Shown: positions 14,037 through 20,535 of the stretch, one piece after another
Layout: every line of letters begins with the position of its first letter
Position numbering within the stretch: position 1 is the first letter of the stretch
DNA from: Campylobacterales bacterium
GTDB taxonomy: Bacteria > Campylobacterota > Campylobacteria > Campylobacterales > QNZT01
Reading direction: 5' to 3'
DNA length: 20,535 bases
Assembly: GCA_027081495.1 (NCBI GenBank)
Contig: JALWKJ010000083.1
Coordinates: 1-20,535 of the forward strand
Program-made: the position numbers and the translations under genes
Notes under the pieces: model-generated
What the model saw: the letters and a program-made list of their open reading frames with translations, nothing else
Databases searched by the model: none
What the model was told of the DNA's origin: nothing

Positions 14037-15068
14037 TTATTTTCCTTTCGCTTTTTGTATAGAGTCTATATAGGCGTAGTTTATATCGATCTCTTTGTCT
14101 TTTGGAAGATTTTGCGAAAGGGCGTCAAGGACTTTATTGAAATCGTCAAAAAGATAGTTTGCGTAACTTCCTGGTATCGGATTTATCTCGTTTAAATAAA
14201 TCTCATCGTCTATAACGAAAAAATCACATCTAATAAGCGCTCCTTCAAACATACCTTTATAGATCTTTTTGAAACTTTCCTTAAGCCTTCTCTTTAAAGA
14301 CTCCTCTATTTTTGCTTCTAAAACCTGTTTTGTTCTGGAAAAATCGAGATATTTTTTCTCAAAATCCAAAAACTCCTCTTTTTGAGGCTCTTCTATAGTA
14401 GAAAATATAAAATCTTCGCCCATGCAACCGGCAAGATTATACTCTTTTACACCTTCCATAAAAGGCTCGATTATCACGCTTTTATCAAATTCGTACGCAA
14501 CATCCAAAGCATAAGATAATTCGCTTTTTTCTCTTACTACGCTAACGCCGATAGAACTGCCTAATCTCAAAGGTTTTACGATTACGGGTAAAGGAGTTTT
14601 TATCTCATACCCGCCTTTTTGCAATAGTTCATAATCTATAGTTTTTATTCCGATCTCTTTTGCATACCATTTCGTATATAATTTATTGTAGCTGATAACG
14701 CTAGCCTCGATTCTAGGACCGATATATTTTATCTCAAAAAAATCCAACAACGCGGCTATTTTACCGTCTTCCCCGTCTCGTCCGTGGATAAGATTTATAA
14801 GAATCTCAAACTCCGCCCTGTTTTCTTTAAGAAGCGATTTTTGATAAAAACCTCCCTTTTTAAGAGTTAATTTAGGACTTTTTTTATATTCGCCGCTACT
14901 AAATAGCTTTGATTTTAGAAGTTTTGGAGAAATCAGATAAAAATCTCTGTCTTTATCGCAAAATATAAAAACCGCCTCCTCTTTCAATACATTTTTAAGA
15001 GCTATGGCGCTTACGATGCTTACTTCATGTTCAAAACTGGATCCGCCGAAAACCAAACCGTATTTCAC
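14037..15068 (-). CDS. ddl: D-alanine--D-alanine ligase
   Basis: Ddl joins two D-alanines with ATP to make the dipeptide end of the peptidoglycan stem. The 343-residue ATP-grasp protein shows GGSSFEHEVSIVSA (residues 8-21), LIHGRDGEDGKIAALLD, VKPLRLGSSIGVS, the omega-loop DFEKKYLDFSR with the Tyr typical of D-Ala rather than D-lactate ligases, RCDFF and NEINPIPGS. The start is GTG at 15066-15068 with AAAGGA seven bases before it. It is the last gene of the fapA-ruvA-ddl set, 14 bases after ruvA. The middle region has an extra lysine-rich stretch (about 240-265), as in other Campylobacterota Ddl proteins that I recall. Confidence 0.95.
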   Translation of the reverse strand: MKYGLVFGGSSFEHEVSIVSAIALKNVLKEEAVFIFCDKDRDFYLISPKLLKSKLFSSGEYKKSPKLTLKKGGFYQKSLLKENRAEFEILINLIHGRDGEDGKIAALLDFFEIKYIGPRIEASVISYNKLYTKWYAKEIGIKTIDYELLQKGGYEIKTPLPVIVKPLRLGSSIGVSVVREKSELSYALDVAYEFDKSVIIEPFMEGVKEYNLAGCMGEDFIFSTIEEPQKEEFLDFEKKYLDFSRTKQVLEAKIEESLKRRLKESFKKIYKGMFEGALIRCDFFVIDDEIYLNEINPIPGSYANYLFDDFNKVLDALSQNLPKDKEIDINYAYIDSIQKAKGK

Positions 15069-15082
15069 AAAAATTCCTTTAT

Positions 15083-15640
15083 TTATCTTAAGTTCTTTAA
15101 AGCTTCTTTTATAAGTTCTTGAGTATTTTCACCTTTAACCGACAAGAGGACTTTTTTAATTTTCTCTTTTTTAAATCCTAAACTTTCAAGCGCCATCGAC
15201 GCCTCGTTTTTAGCGATTGAAAAAGCGTCTATATCTTTAGATTCAAGCACGAAGTCTCCAAGCTCGACAAGAAGTCTTTTCGCGCTTTTGGGACCGATAC
15301 CCGGAACCGATTTTATAGCGTTTACATCTTGATTTAAAACGGCTTTAGCAAAATCTTTGGGAGAAAATGTAGAACAAACGGCAAGCGCGGTGGAAGGTCC
15401 GATTCCCGTTATTTTTATCAGGCGGTCAAACATCTGTTTCTCTTCTTTGTCGATAAAACCGTAAAGATTTTGACTATCTTCTTTGAAAATCTGCGTAGTA
15501 TGAAGCAGTATTTTCTTTTCTAAAATATTGGCGGCGCAATTTAGTGAAACATAAACAAGATATGTAAGACCGTTTGGCAGTTTTAAGTGTAAGAGGGTTG
15601 GTTCTTTATGAACGACTTCGCCTTCAATCGCGATTATCAT
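15083..15640 (-). CDS. ruvA: Holliday junction branch migration protein RuvA
   Basis: RuvA tetramers bind four-way DNA junctions and recruit the RuvB motor for branch migration during recombination and repair. The 185 residues contain the OB-fold domain (1 to about 65, MIIAIEGEVVHKEPTLLHLKLPNGLTYLVYVS), two helix-hairpin-helix motifs (ITGIGPSTALAVC and VPGIGPKSAKRLLVEL), and the small carboxyl-terminal RuvB-binding domain (about 140-185, ASMALESLGFKKEKIKKVL). The length is slightly below the E. coli protein (203) because the linker before domain III is short. It starts with ATG 8 bases after fapA. Neither ruvB nor ruvC is nearby. Confidence 0.95.
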   Translation of the reverse strand: MIIAIEGEVVHKEPTLLHLKLPNGLTYLVYVSLNCAANILEKKILLHTTQIFKEDSQNLYGFIDKEEKQMFDRLIKITGIGPSTALAVCSTFSPKDFAKAVLNQDVNAIKSVPGIGPKSAKRLLVELGDFVLESKDIDAFSIAKNEASMALESLGFKKEKIKKVLLSVKGENTQELIKEALKNLR

Positions 15641-15648
15641 TATAAACT

Positions 15649-17559
15649 TTATCCTTTTTTTCGTTCAAGTATGTACTTTCCGTCCTCCATAGTTTTTATA
15701 GTTATCTCTTCGCTCATCTCTCCATCAGTAAATAGATGCGAAACTTCAACCGGCGGCTCTACAACTTTGAACTTGACTTCATTAAACTCTTTCCAGACCG
15801 ACTTGTTAACTACCTTAGCGTCAAACACGGCATTTACAAGTTCTCTTAAATCGGCTTCGAAAGATTCGAGCTGCATTTTATCATCTTTTAACTCTTTTAA
15901 CAATAAATTATGCTCTTTAATATTCGCGTTATTGTCTTTAAGTTTATTTATAAGAGATGTCGGTATGGGAGTTTGCCTTCGTTTTAAATCGATGATAGTA
16001 TCGTTTATCTGTTTAATATTGTCTTTATCGTTTTGTATTTTTCTTCTTAAATGTTTTATCTTTTTGCTTAGCTCTTTTATTTTCTCTTTTTTGGTCTTGA
16101 TCTTCTCTTCCGTTTTTTCGACTTTTTCTTTAAAATCTTTTTGAGATTTCGGATCTATTATAAATTTGTTGCCGTTTCCGTTTAAAAGATCTATCTCAAT
16201 ATAATGAGACGCGAATACGCTTACATTGGAGAGCACTTCGTTAAGATAGACATCTTTTGCTATAATCTCGCCTCCCGAAACTTTATCGATATAAACGGTA
16301 TTCGCTTCGACTTTTCCGTTCTCAAGAGTCCCTATCCTTACGATATCCGCTTCGACTTCTCCTTTATGAAGATTTATTTCAACTTCTTTTGCGACGATTT
16401 TGGAGCTTTGATGAGTCTGTCCTCCTATCTCTACTTTGTCCGCGATTACTTCGGCGCCGCTGCCCATATTTCCGGCGGTTTTTACTTCGCTGCTTACGAC
16501 TTTGACGCCTTGACCTATCGCATCGCTTAAAGAGTCTTTACCTTCGATATTGATTTTTATATCTTCATCGCCGCTCGCGTCTATCGAGCCGGTTGATCTG
16601 AAACTGACTTCATTTACGACCAACTCGTCTCTTATCTCAAAATGATTCTCTTTTTCGCTATATATAAAACCGCTTTTATTCGCATAATAATATATAACAT
16701 TATCTTTCTCTTCCACTCTAAAATCTTCACTTACTACAATGTCGAGATTTTGCGAAATGTCTAATTTTTGAAAAGGTATGATATTGCTTTTACAATCTCG
16801 CCCGGCTCTTCCCTCTATCGATTTTCGAACTTCGATAACCAGATCGTTTTGACAAACGGTATGCATAAAATCTCGCTGGAAGTGATCGACTTTGTTTTGC
16901 GGCTCTTCTTTATTTTTATCCAAATAATGAAGAATGATTTCTCCGTTATTTTGATGAATAGGCTCATACCCGTCGCATACCGAGATAGTATAATCTTCGC
17001 TGATTTTACCGTTTACCTGAATATCCGATATCAACGCCCTAATTTGCGATTTCGACTCTTCTCTCATAAACCCGATCAAGATACCCAATCTCGCTTTTCT
17101 AACATCTATCTGAGACATAAGATCGCCGTAAAGAGAATCGCTGTAGGATATACCCTCTTGTTTTGGAACTTTAAGTACGACTTTCGTTAACGATTTATTA
17201 GCCCCCAAAGAGATTTTAAACGGTAGCTTTTTCCCTTTACGGCGTTTAAAAATCTCTATTTTTATTCGCTGAGTCATCTCGATATTCGGATTTGTGAGAT
17301 TTTCCATACAAAAAAATCTCTCTTGCTCTATCGGGGTAAGCTCTTGATATTTCGGCGCACCCTTTTTTTTATAAAAAGTTTTATACGCCAAAATTTTAAA
17401 ATCAAGCAGTTTTGGATTGATATTTTGTTTTAATGCGGTATTTTGAAGATCTTTGGCTACATTGTCGCTGTATATTACCACATTTTGAAAATCTTCGACA
17501 TCAGTCGCGTTATAATCTTCTTTTTGCGATGATGATTTAAATATATCAAACAAAGCCAC
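15649..17559 (-). CDS. FapA/DUF342 family protein with beta-helix and coiled coil
   Basis: The 636-residue protein belongs to the FapA (flagellar assembly protein A, DUF342) family. An amino-terminal region to about 280 carries the FapA-type strands (KARLGILIGFMREESKSQIRALI, VNGKISEDY, GRAGRDC). A repetitive right-handed beta-helix follows (about 300-470: GSIDASGDEDIKINIEGKD, VKTAGNMGSGAEVIADKVEIGGQ, KIVAKEVEINLHKGEVEADIVRIG). A charged coiled coil rich in Lys, Glu and Ile (about 480-590) and a short tail complete it. In some Vibrio, FapA controls polar localisation of flagellar components; its role in Campylobacterota is not settled. The start is GTG with AAAAGG seven bases upstream. The same neighbours, ruvA and ddl, follow in C. 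jejuni as I recall. Confidence 0.8.
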   Translation of the reverse strand: MALFDIFKSSSQKEDYNATDVEDFQNVVIYSDNVAKDLQNTALKQNINPKLLDFKILAYKTFYKKKGAPKYQELTPIEQERFFCMENLTNPNIEMTQRIKIEIFKRRKGKKLPFKISLGANKSLTKVVLKVPKQEGISYSDSLYGDLMSQIDVRKARLGILIGFMREESKSQIRALISDIQVNGKISEDYTISVCDGYEPIHQNNGEIILHYLDKNKEEPQNKVDHFQRDFMHTVCQNDLVIEVRKSIEGRAGRDCKSNIIPFQKLDISQNLDIVVSEDFRVEEKDNVIYYYANKSGFIYSEKENHFEIRDELVVNEVSFRSTGSIDASGDEDIKINIEGKDSLSDAIGQGVKVVSSEVKTAGNMGSGAEVIADKVEIGGQTHQSSKIVAKEVEINLHKGEVEADIVRIGTLENGKVEANTVYIDKVSGGEIIAKDVYLNEVLSNVSVFASHYIEIDLLNGNGNKFIIDPKSQKDFKEKVEKTEEKIKTKKEKIKELSKKIKHLRRKIQNDKDNIKQINDTIIDLKRRQTPIPTSLINKLKDNNANIKEHNLLLKELKDDKMQLESFEADLRELVNAVFDAKVVNKSVWKEFNEVKFKVVEPPVEVSHLFTDGEMSEEITIKTMEDGKYILERKKG

Positions 17560-17569
17560 GATTTACCTT

Positions 17570-17592
17570 TTTAGAGTTATATTTTCTCTAAA
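17570..17592 (-). promoter_or_regulatory. Inverted repeat overlapping the possible fapA -10 (TATAAC)
   Basis: TTTAGAG (17570-17576) and CTCTAAA (17586-17592) are 7-base inverted repeats 9 apart in the 70-base gap before fapA. On the minus strand TATAAC (17581-17576) could be the -10. The repeat could be an operator or the end of the upstream transcript; it has no T run. Confidence 0.3.
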
Positions 17593-17629
17593 TCGGCAAT
17601 GCAAAAAAAAAATTTAGTAAAAATTTAAA

Positions 17630-19618
17630 TTATTCTATTTTTGAGAGTACCTTTTCTATATTTTCATCAATAGCAAAGCATCTGTCAATTTTACAAGCAA
17701 TAAATCTATCTTCGCCTATCTCCTTTTTTAAAATAAACGGATATTTTAACGATTCGATTTTTTCCAAATTTGAAATCAACTCGCTTTTTTTGCCTTTTAA
17801 AAGCGTCCAGCCGTGTAAATATCCCAGATAAACTCTTGTAAGAGTCGAAAAAGATAGAGGATTTTTTACAAGTTCGTTTGAAAACTCCAACAATCTCTCT
17901 TTCGCGAAATCGTACGCATCATGATTTTCATAGATATTTGCCAGCTTAAACTCGTTTTCTATCATCACGCTAAGCGCGCTTTGATAAGATGAATCGTAAA
18001 TATCCGCTTTTGTTTTAAAAGAGTCGTCGGACATATACCAGTTTGAGTTTTGATAAAATTTTAAAATCGCCTTTGTATTTAAATCCGCCGCTTTTTTCAA
18101 ATAGTTCGTATCTAGCGTAAGATCGTAGGCGTCGATAAGCGCAGAAATCAAAAAAGAGTAGTCTTCGAGATATCCTTTTATTTTAGGCTTTTTTTCGAGA
18201 ATAGTTTGATGATATAATTGAGCGTCTATATAAAGTTTATCAAGAAGAGTTTTAAGCGATAAAAGTCCCTCTTTTAGATACCTTTTATCGACAAGCGAAG
18301 CTTTTAAAAGCGCTTTTATAAAAAGTGCGTTCCATGATGTTTGAATCTTTTTATCTATAAAAGGATAACCGTTTTTTGACCTAAGAGTGAGCAAGATCTC
18401 TTTCGCCTTTTTTAATTTTTTCGGTTTTAAAGCCGCCCCGATGTAGGGATTTGTTTTGCCTTCAAAATTTCCTTTTTTCGTTATACCGAAAAAATTCAAC
18501 ACCTCTTTCGTCTCTTTATCGCTAAAACCGCCCTCTTTTAAAGCGTTTTTAGACGAATGATAATCAAATAAAAAATATTTCCCTTCCTCGTCGTCGCTAT
18601 CCGCATCGCTTGCGCTATAATAAACTCCGTTTTTTCCGAATCTCTTTTTAATATTTTCGATACTATCGACGACAACCTCTTTGAAGAGTTCGTTTTTGGT
18701 GATTTTATAAGCTTGAGTATAAACGGCTATTAGTTCGGCATTTGTATATAACATTTTTTCAAAGTGGGGTATCATCCATTTTCTATCGGTGGCGTAACGA
18801 TAAAATCCTCCCTCTATCTGATCGTAAATTCCTCCTTTTGCCATCGCTTCAAGAGAACTATTTGCCAAATAAAGAGCCTTTTTGTCAAGAGTCAGTTCAT
18901 ATATAGTTAAAAGCGTATTTAAAGTGCCGGCGTGAGGAAATTTCAGCTTTACCCCTATGCCGAAATATTCATTATCAAAATTTTGCAAAACGGTTTCGAT
19001 AAAAAGATTCGACAACTCGTTTGGTTTTAAATCCATCTGTTTTGAAGACGAACTCTTTTTCAAACTCTCGTTTATAGCGGCTTGTAACGAATCGGCGCTT
19101 TTTAAAACTTTTTTCTTTTGATCTCTATAAAGCTCGTATAGATACTCGGTTATACCGATCATCCCTACCCTGCCGTATCTATTTTCAAGCGGCAGATATG
19201 TGGCTGAGAAGATAGGCTTTTTGTCGGGAGTCATAAAAATACTAAGAGGCCATCCTCCGCCCCTTTTATTCATGAGCATATAGATATCTTGATAATACTT
19301 GTCGATATGAGGGTACTCTTCCCTATCGACCTTTATACATATAAAATGTTCGTTTAAAAATTTTGCGAGTTTCTCATTTTCAAACGACTCCCGCTCCATC
19401 ACATGACACCAGTGGCATGTAGAGTATCCTATGGAGAGAAAAATAAGCTTATTTTCTCTTTTAGCTTTTTCAAAAACCTTCTCTTTCCAAGGATGCCAGT
19501 TTACGGGATTGTGAGCATGCATAAGAAGATAAGGCGACTCTTCGTTTATAAGTTCGTTAGTGTATCGGTTCGCGCTTGACATTGTGATTATCGCTCCAAG
19601 AATAAGTTTTTTTATCAT
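17630..19618 (-). CDS. DUF255/YyaL (SSP411) family protein, thioredoxin-fold plus glycosidase-like domain
   Basis: The 662 residues match the YyaL/spermatogenesis-associated protein 20 family. An amino-terminal thioredoxin-like domain has NELINEESPYLLMHAHNPVNWHPW and the CHWC motif (Cys68, Cys71) followed by HVMERESFE, then KVDREEYPHID and GGGWPLSIFMTPD. A long alpha-helical (alpha/alpha)6-barrel region resembling glycoside hydrolases follows, with GGIYDQIEGGFYRYATDRKWMIPHFEKMLY, SASDADSDDEEGKYF and TSWNALFIKALLKA. The enzyme activity of the family is not established. The ATG at 19618 has AAGGAG seven bases before it and TATAAT just upstream. The first 15 residues (MIKKLILGAIITMSSA) resemble a short signal peptide, whereas most homologues start directly before the NRL/NEL motif. 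An alternative ATG at residue 13 would make a cytoplasmic protein. Confidence 0.85.
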   Translation of the reverse strand: MIKKLILGAIITMSSANRYTNELINEESPYLLMHAHNPVNWHPWKEKVFEKAKRENKLIFLSIGYSTCHWCHVMERESFENEKLAKFLNEHFICIKVDREEYPHIDKYYQDIYMLMNKRGGGWPLSIFMTPDKKPIFSATYLPLENRYGRVGMIGITEYLYELYRDQKKKVLKSADSLQAAINESLKKSSSSKQMDLKPNELSNLFIETVLQNFDNEYFGIGVKLKFPHAGTLNTLLTIYELTLDKKALYLANSSLEAMAKGGIYDQIEGGFYRYATDRKWMIPHFEKMLYTNAELIAVYTQAYKITKNELFKEVVVDSIENIKKRFGKNGVYYSASDADSDDEEGKYFLFDYHSSKNALKEGGFSDKETKEVLNFFGITKKGNFEGKTNPYIGAALKPKKLKKAKEILLTLRSKNGYPFIDKKIQTSWNALFIKALLKASLVDKRYLKEGLLSLKTLLDKLYIDAQLYHQTILEKKPKIKGYLEDYSFLISALIDAYDLTLDTNYLKKAADLNTKAILKFYQNSNWYMSDDSFKTKADIYDSSYQSALSVMIENEFKLANIYENHDAYDFAKERLLEFSNELVKNPLSFSTLTRVYLGYLHGWTLLKGKKSELISNLEKIESLKYPFILKKEIGEDRFIACKIDRCFAIDENIEKVLSKIE

Positions 19619-19635
19619 TAAAAACTCCTTGGAGC

Positions 19636-19641
19636 ATTATA
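19636..19641 (-). promoter_or_regulatory. Promoter -10 of the DUF255 gene (TATAAT)
   Basis: A perfect TATAAT on the minus strand lies 17 bases before the ATG at 19618. Transcription would begin at or just before the AAGGAG, giving a leader of only about 10 bases. Confidence 0.55.
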
Positions 19642-19666
19642 GTACAGATTCGTAAACGAAACTTAT

Positions 19667-20122
19667 TTAAAATTCGTGACTTAACTCTTTTATCTTTTTT
19701 TCCAAAAGTACGATTATATTGTCTTGATTTTTAAGCAACTGTTTTTTTTCGCGAAGCTCTTTTAAAAGAAGCTCTTTATCATGTTTTATCATTTGAAAAT
19801 CTTTTTGAATCTCTTTTATCAAATTTTCAAGTTCACCGTAATTTTGTTTTAACTCGTCCAAAAGCTTACGGGTATGTTTTAACTCTTTCTCTTTTTCAAG
19901 TAAAAGAGCGTCATTTTCGCTTTGAGTTCTTTGCAAAATTCGAAGATCGCTTTTTACCTTTATAATAGTCTCGTTTTTCTCGTTTATGATATTTGTTAAT
20001 TTTACTATCTTTTCTTCATACGACTCTCTAGCTCTCGCCTTTGCGTAAAGATAACCTATCAAATAACCGAATCCTATAATCGCGATTAAACCCAAAGTCA
20101 ACTCTGTGATAAACTGTGTCAA
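19667..20122 (-). CDS. Membrane-anchored coiled-coil protein, unknown function
   Basis: The protein has 151 residues. One amino-terminal membrane helix (about residues 8-27, LTLGLIAIIGFGYLIGYLYAKARA) is followed by a basic patch and then an almost unbroken, highly charged coiled coil to the end (KIVKLTNIINEKNETIIKVKS through LLEKKIKELSHEF), which predicts a rod on the cytoplasmic or periplasmic face. I do not recognise a named family. The TTG start at 20122 overlaps the stop of the OmpA-like gene as TTGA and has AAGGAG six bases before it, so the two are translated together and may work together. A scaffold or anchoring role is only a guess. Confidence 0.75.
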   Translation of the reverse strand: MTQFITELTLGLIAIIGFGYLIGYLYAKARARESYEEKIVKLTNIINEKNETIIKVKSDLRILQRTQSENDALLLEKEKELKHTRKLLDELKQNYGELENLIKEIQKDFQMIKHDKELLLKELREKKQLLKNQDNIIVLLEKKIKELSHEF

Positions 20123-20535
20123 ATCCTACTCCTTCTTATTATGATTTCTACTCTTTTATTGCTTATATCAGCCGTATCGTCGCTTACGGGATAGCGATTG
20201 CCGTAACCGACGCTTTTTATCTTAAACGAAGCGAGGCTTTTTTGTAGATAGTTTGAAACCTCTTTTGCCATATCCGAACTTACAAAAAGAGGCTGACCTT
20301 TTTGCGTATGCCCCTCTACCGAAACGGTTAAATTCTTATTTTCAACAGTTTTTAAAAGCGAAACTATTTTTTCAAGACTCTTCTTATCCGCCTCGTCGAT
20401 ATGAGCGCTTTTTTGCAAAAGAGCATGAGAGCTTAAAATATCTTTTATTTCATTTTTTATTAAATCGATTTTATCGGTTTTTTTTTCGTTCTCTTTTTTT
20501 TGAGAGACTTGATTTTCCAACTCTCTTTCCACTAT
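20119..20535 (-). CDS. OmpA-C-like domain protein, 3' part (runs off the right edge)
   Basis: The frame is open to the window end, so the amino end is probably missing; a GTG at 20530-20532 is a possible but unproven start. What is visible is a Lys/Glu-rich helical segment, then an OmpA/MotB-type domain over about the last 95 residues: an amphipathic helix (DEADKKSLEKIVSLLKTVENK), NLTVSVEGHTQKGQ, KSVGYGNRYPVSDD and the closing NKRVEIIIRRSRI. The fold signature (VEGHT, GxGxxxP, NxRVEI) is kept. The residues that usually hold the diaminopimelate of peptidoglycan are not: GHTD reads GHTQ, and the LSxxRA position has SSDMAKE with no Arg. It may no longer bind peptidoglycan in the normal way. The coiled-coil gene overlaps its stop. 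Confidence 0.7.
   Translation of the reverse strand: MVERELENQVSQKKENEKKTDKIDLIKNEIKDILSSHALLQKSAHIDEADKKSLEKIVSLLKTVENKNLTVSVEGHTQKGQPLFVSSDMAKEVSNYLQKSLASFKIKSVGYGNRYPVSDDTADISNKRVEIIIRRSRI

Noticed and set aside
15608..16144. 178-codon plus-strand frame rich in Ser, Leu and Phe opposite fapA
   Set aside because: Its apparent hydrophobicity comes from reading the Lys/Glu coiled coil of fapA backwards. There is no start signal or family resemblance.
19625..19635. CTCC-TT-GGAG as a hairpin hiding the ribosome site of the DUF255 gene
   Set aside because: A two-base loop is too tight to form, and the match is short enough to be chance.

Overview
The window is about 20.5 kb of AT-rich, densely packed bacterial chromosome. 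Its gene content points to the Campylobacterota (the former epsilonproteobacteria), most likely a Sulfurimonas- or Sulfurovum-like lineage. The evidence is a metal-dependent (class II) KdsA, the futalosine menaquinone enzyme MqnE, the order fapA-ruvA-ddl as I remember it from Campylobacter jejuni, near-consensus TATAAT boxes with weak -35 regions, and frequent TTG and GTG starts. The taxonomy is an inference from these genes; no rRNA is present.

Layout. At the left edge (1-1241, minus) kdsA is followed by a truncated Wzx-type flippase, and an unrelated frame opens at the very edge. der and aroK (1351-3239, plus) overlap. mqnE (minus) converges on them. From 4375 to 7301 (minus) lie two paralogous outer-membrane-type proteins, each with a signal peptide, a small beta-barrel and a C-terminal SPOR domain. 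A BrnT/BrnA toxin-antitoxin module with a clear palindromic operator sits between them. glnD and glmS (7423-11758, plus) form a two-gene unit closed by a strong terminator. proA and a lone ABC ATPase (11783-13596, minus) overlap by one base. rpmA (plus) stands alone without rplU and is divergent from proA. fapA, ruvA and ddl (14037-17559, minus) form a compact operon. A DUF255/YyaL thioredoxin-fold protein (17630-19618, minus) has its own promoter. At the right edge (19667-20535, minus) a degenerate OmpA-C domain protein is translationally coupled to a membrane-anchored coiled-coil protein.

How the genes work together. Much of the window concerns the cell envelope: KdsA (Kdo for LPS), the Wzx-like protein, GlmS (glucosamine-6-phosphate), Ddl (D-Ala-D-Ala), two SPOR barrels and an OmpA-like protein. 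The rest is housekeeping: ribosome assembly (Der, L27), aromatic amino acids (AroK), proline (ProA), menaquinone (MqnE), nitrogen signalling (GlnD) and DNA repair (RuvA).

I see no CRISPR array, transposase, integrase, tRNA or rRNA, and no gene-free gap longer than about 150 bases. I found no convincing new multi-gene system. The least ordinary parts are the SPOR-barrel pair split by a TA module, the broken flippase edge, and the OmpA-like protein lacking the usual peptidoglycan-contact residues.
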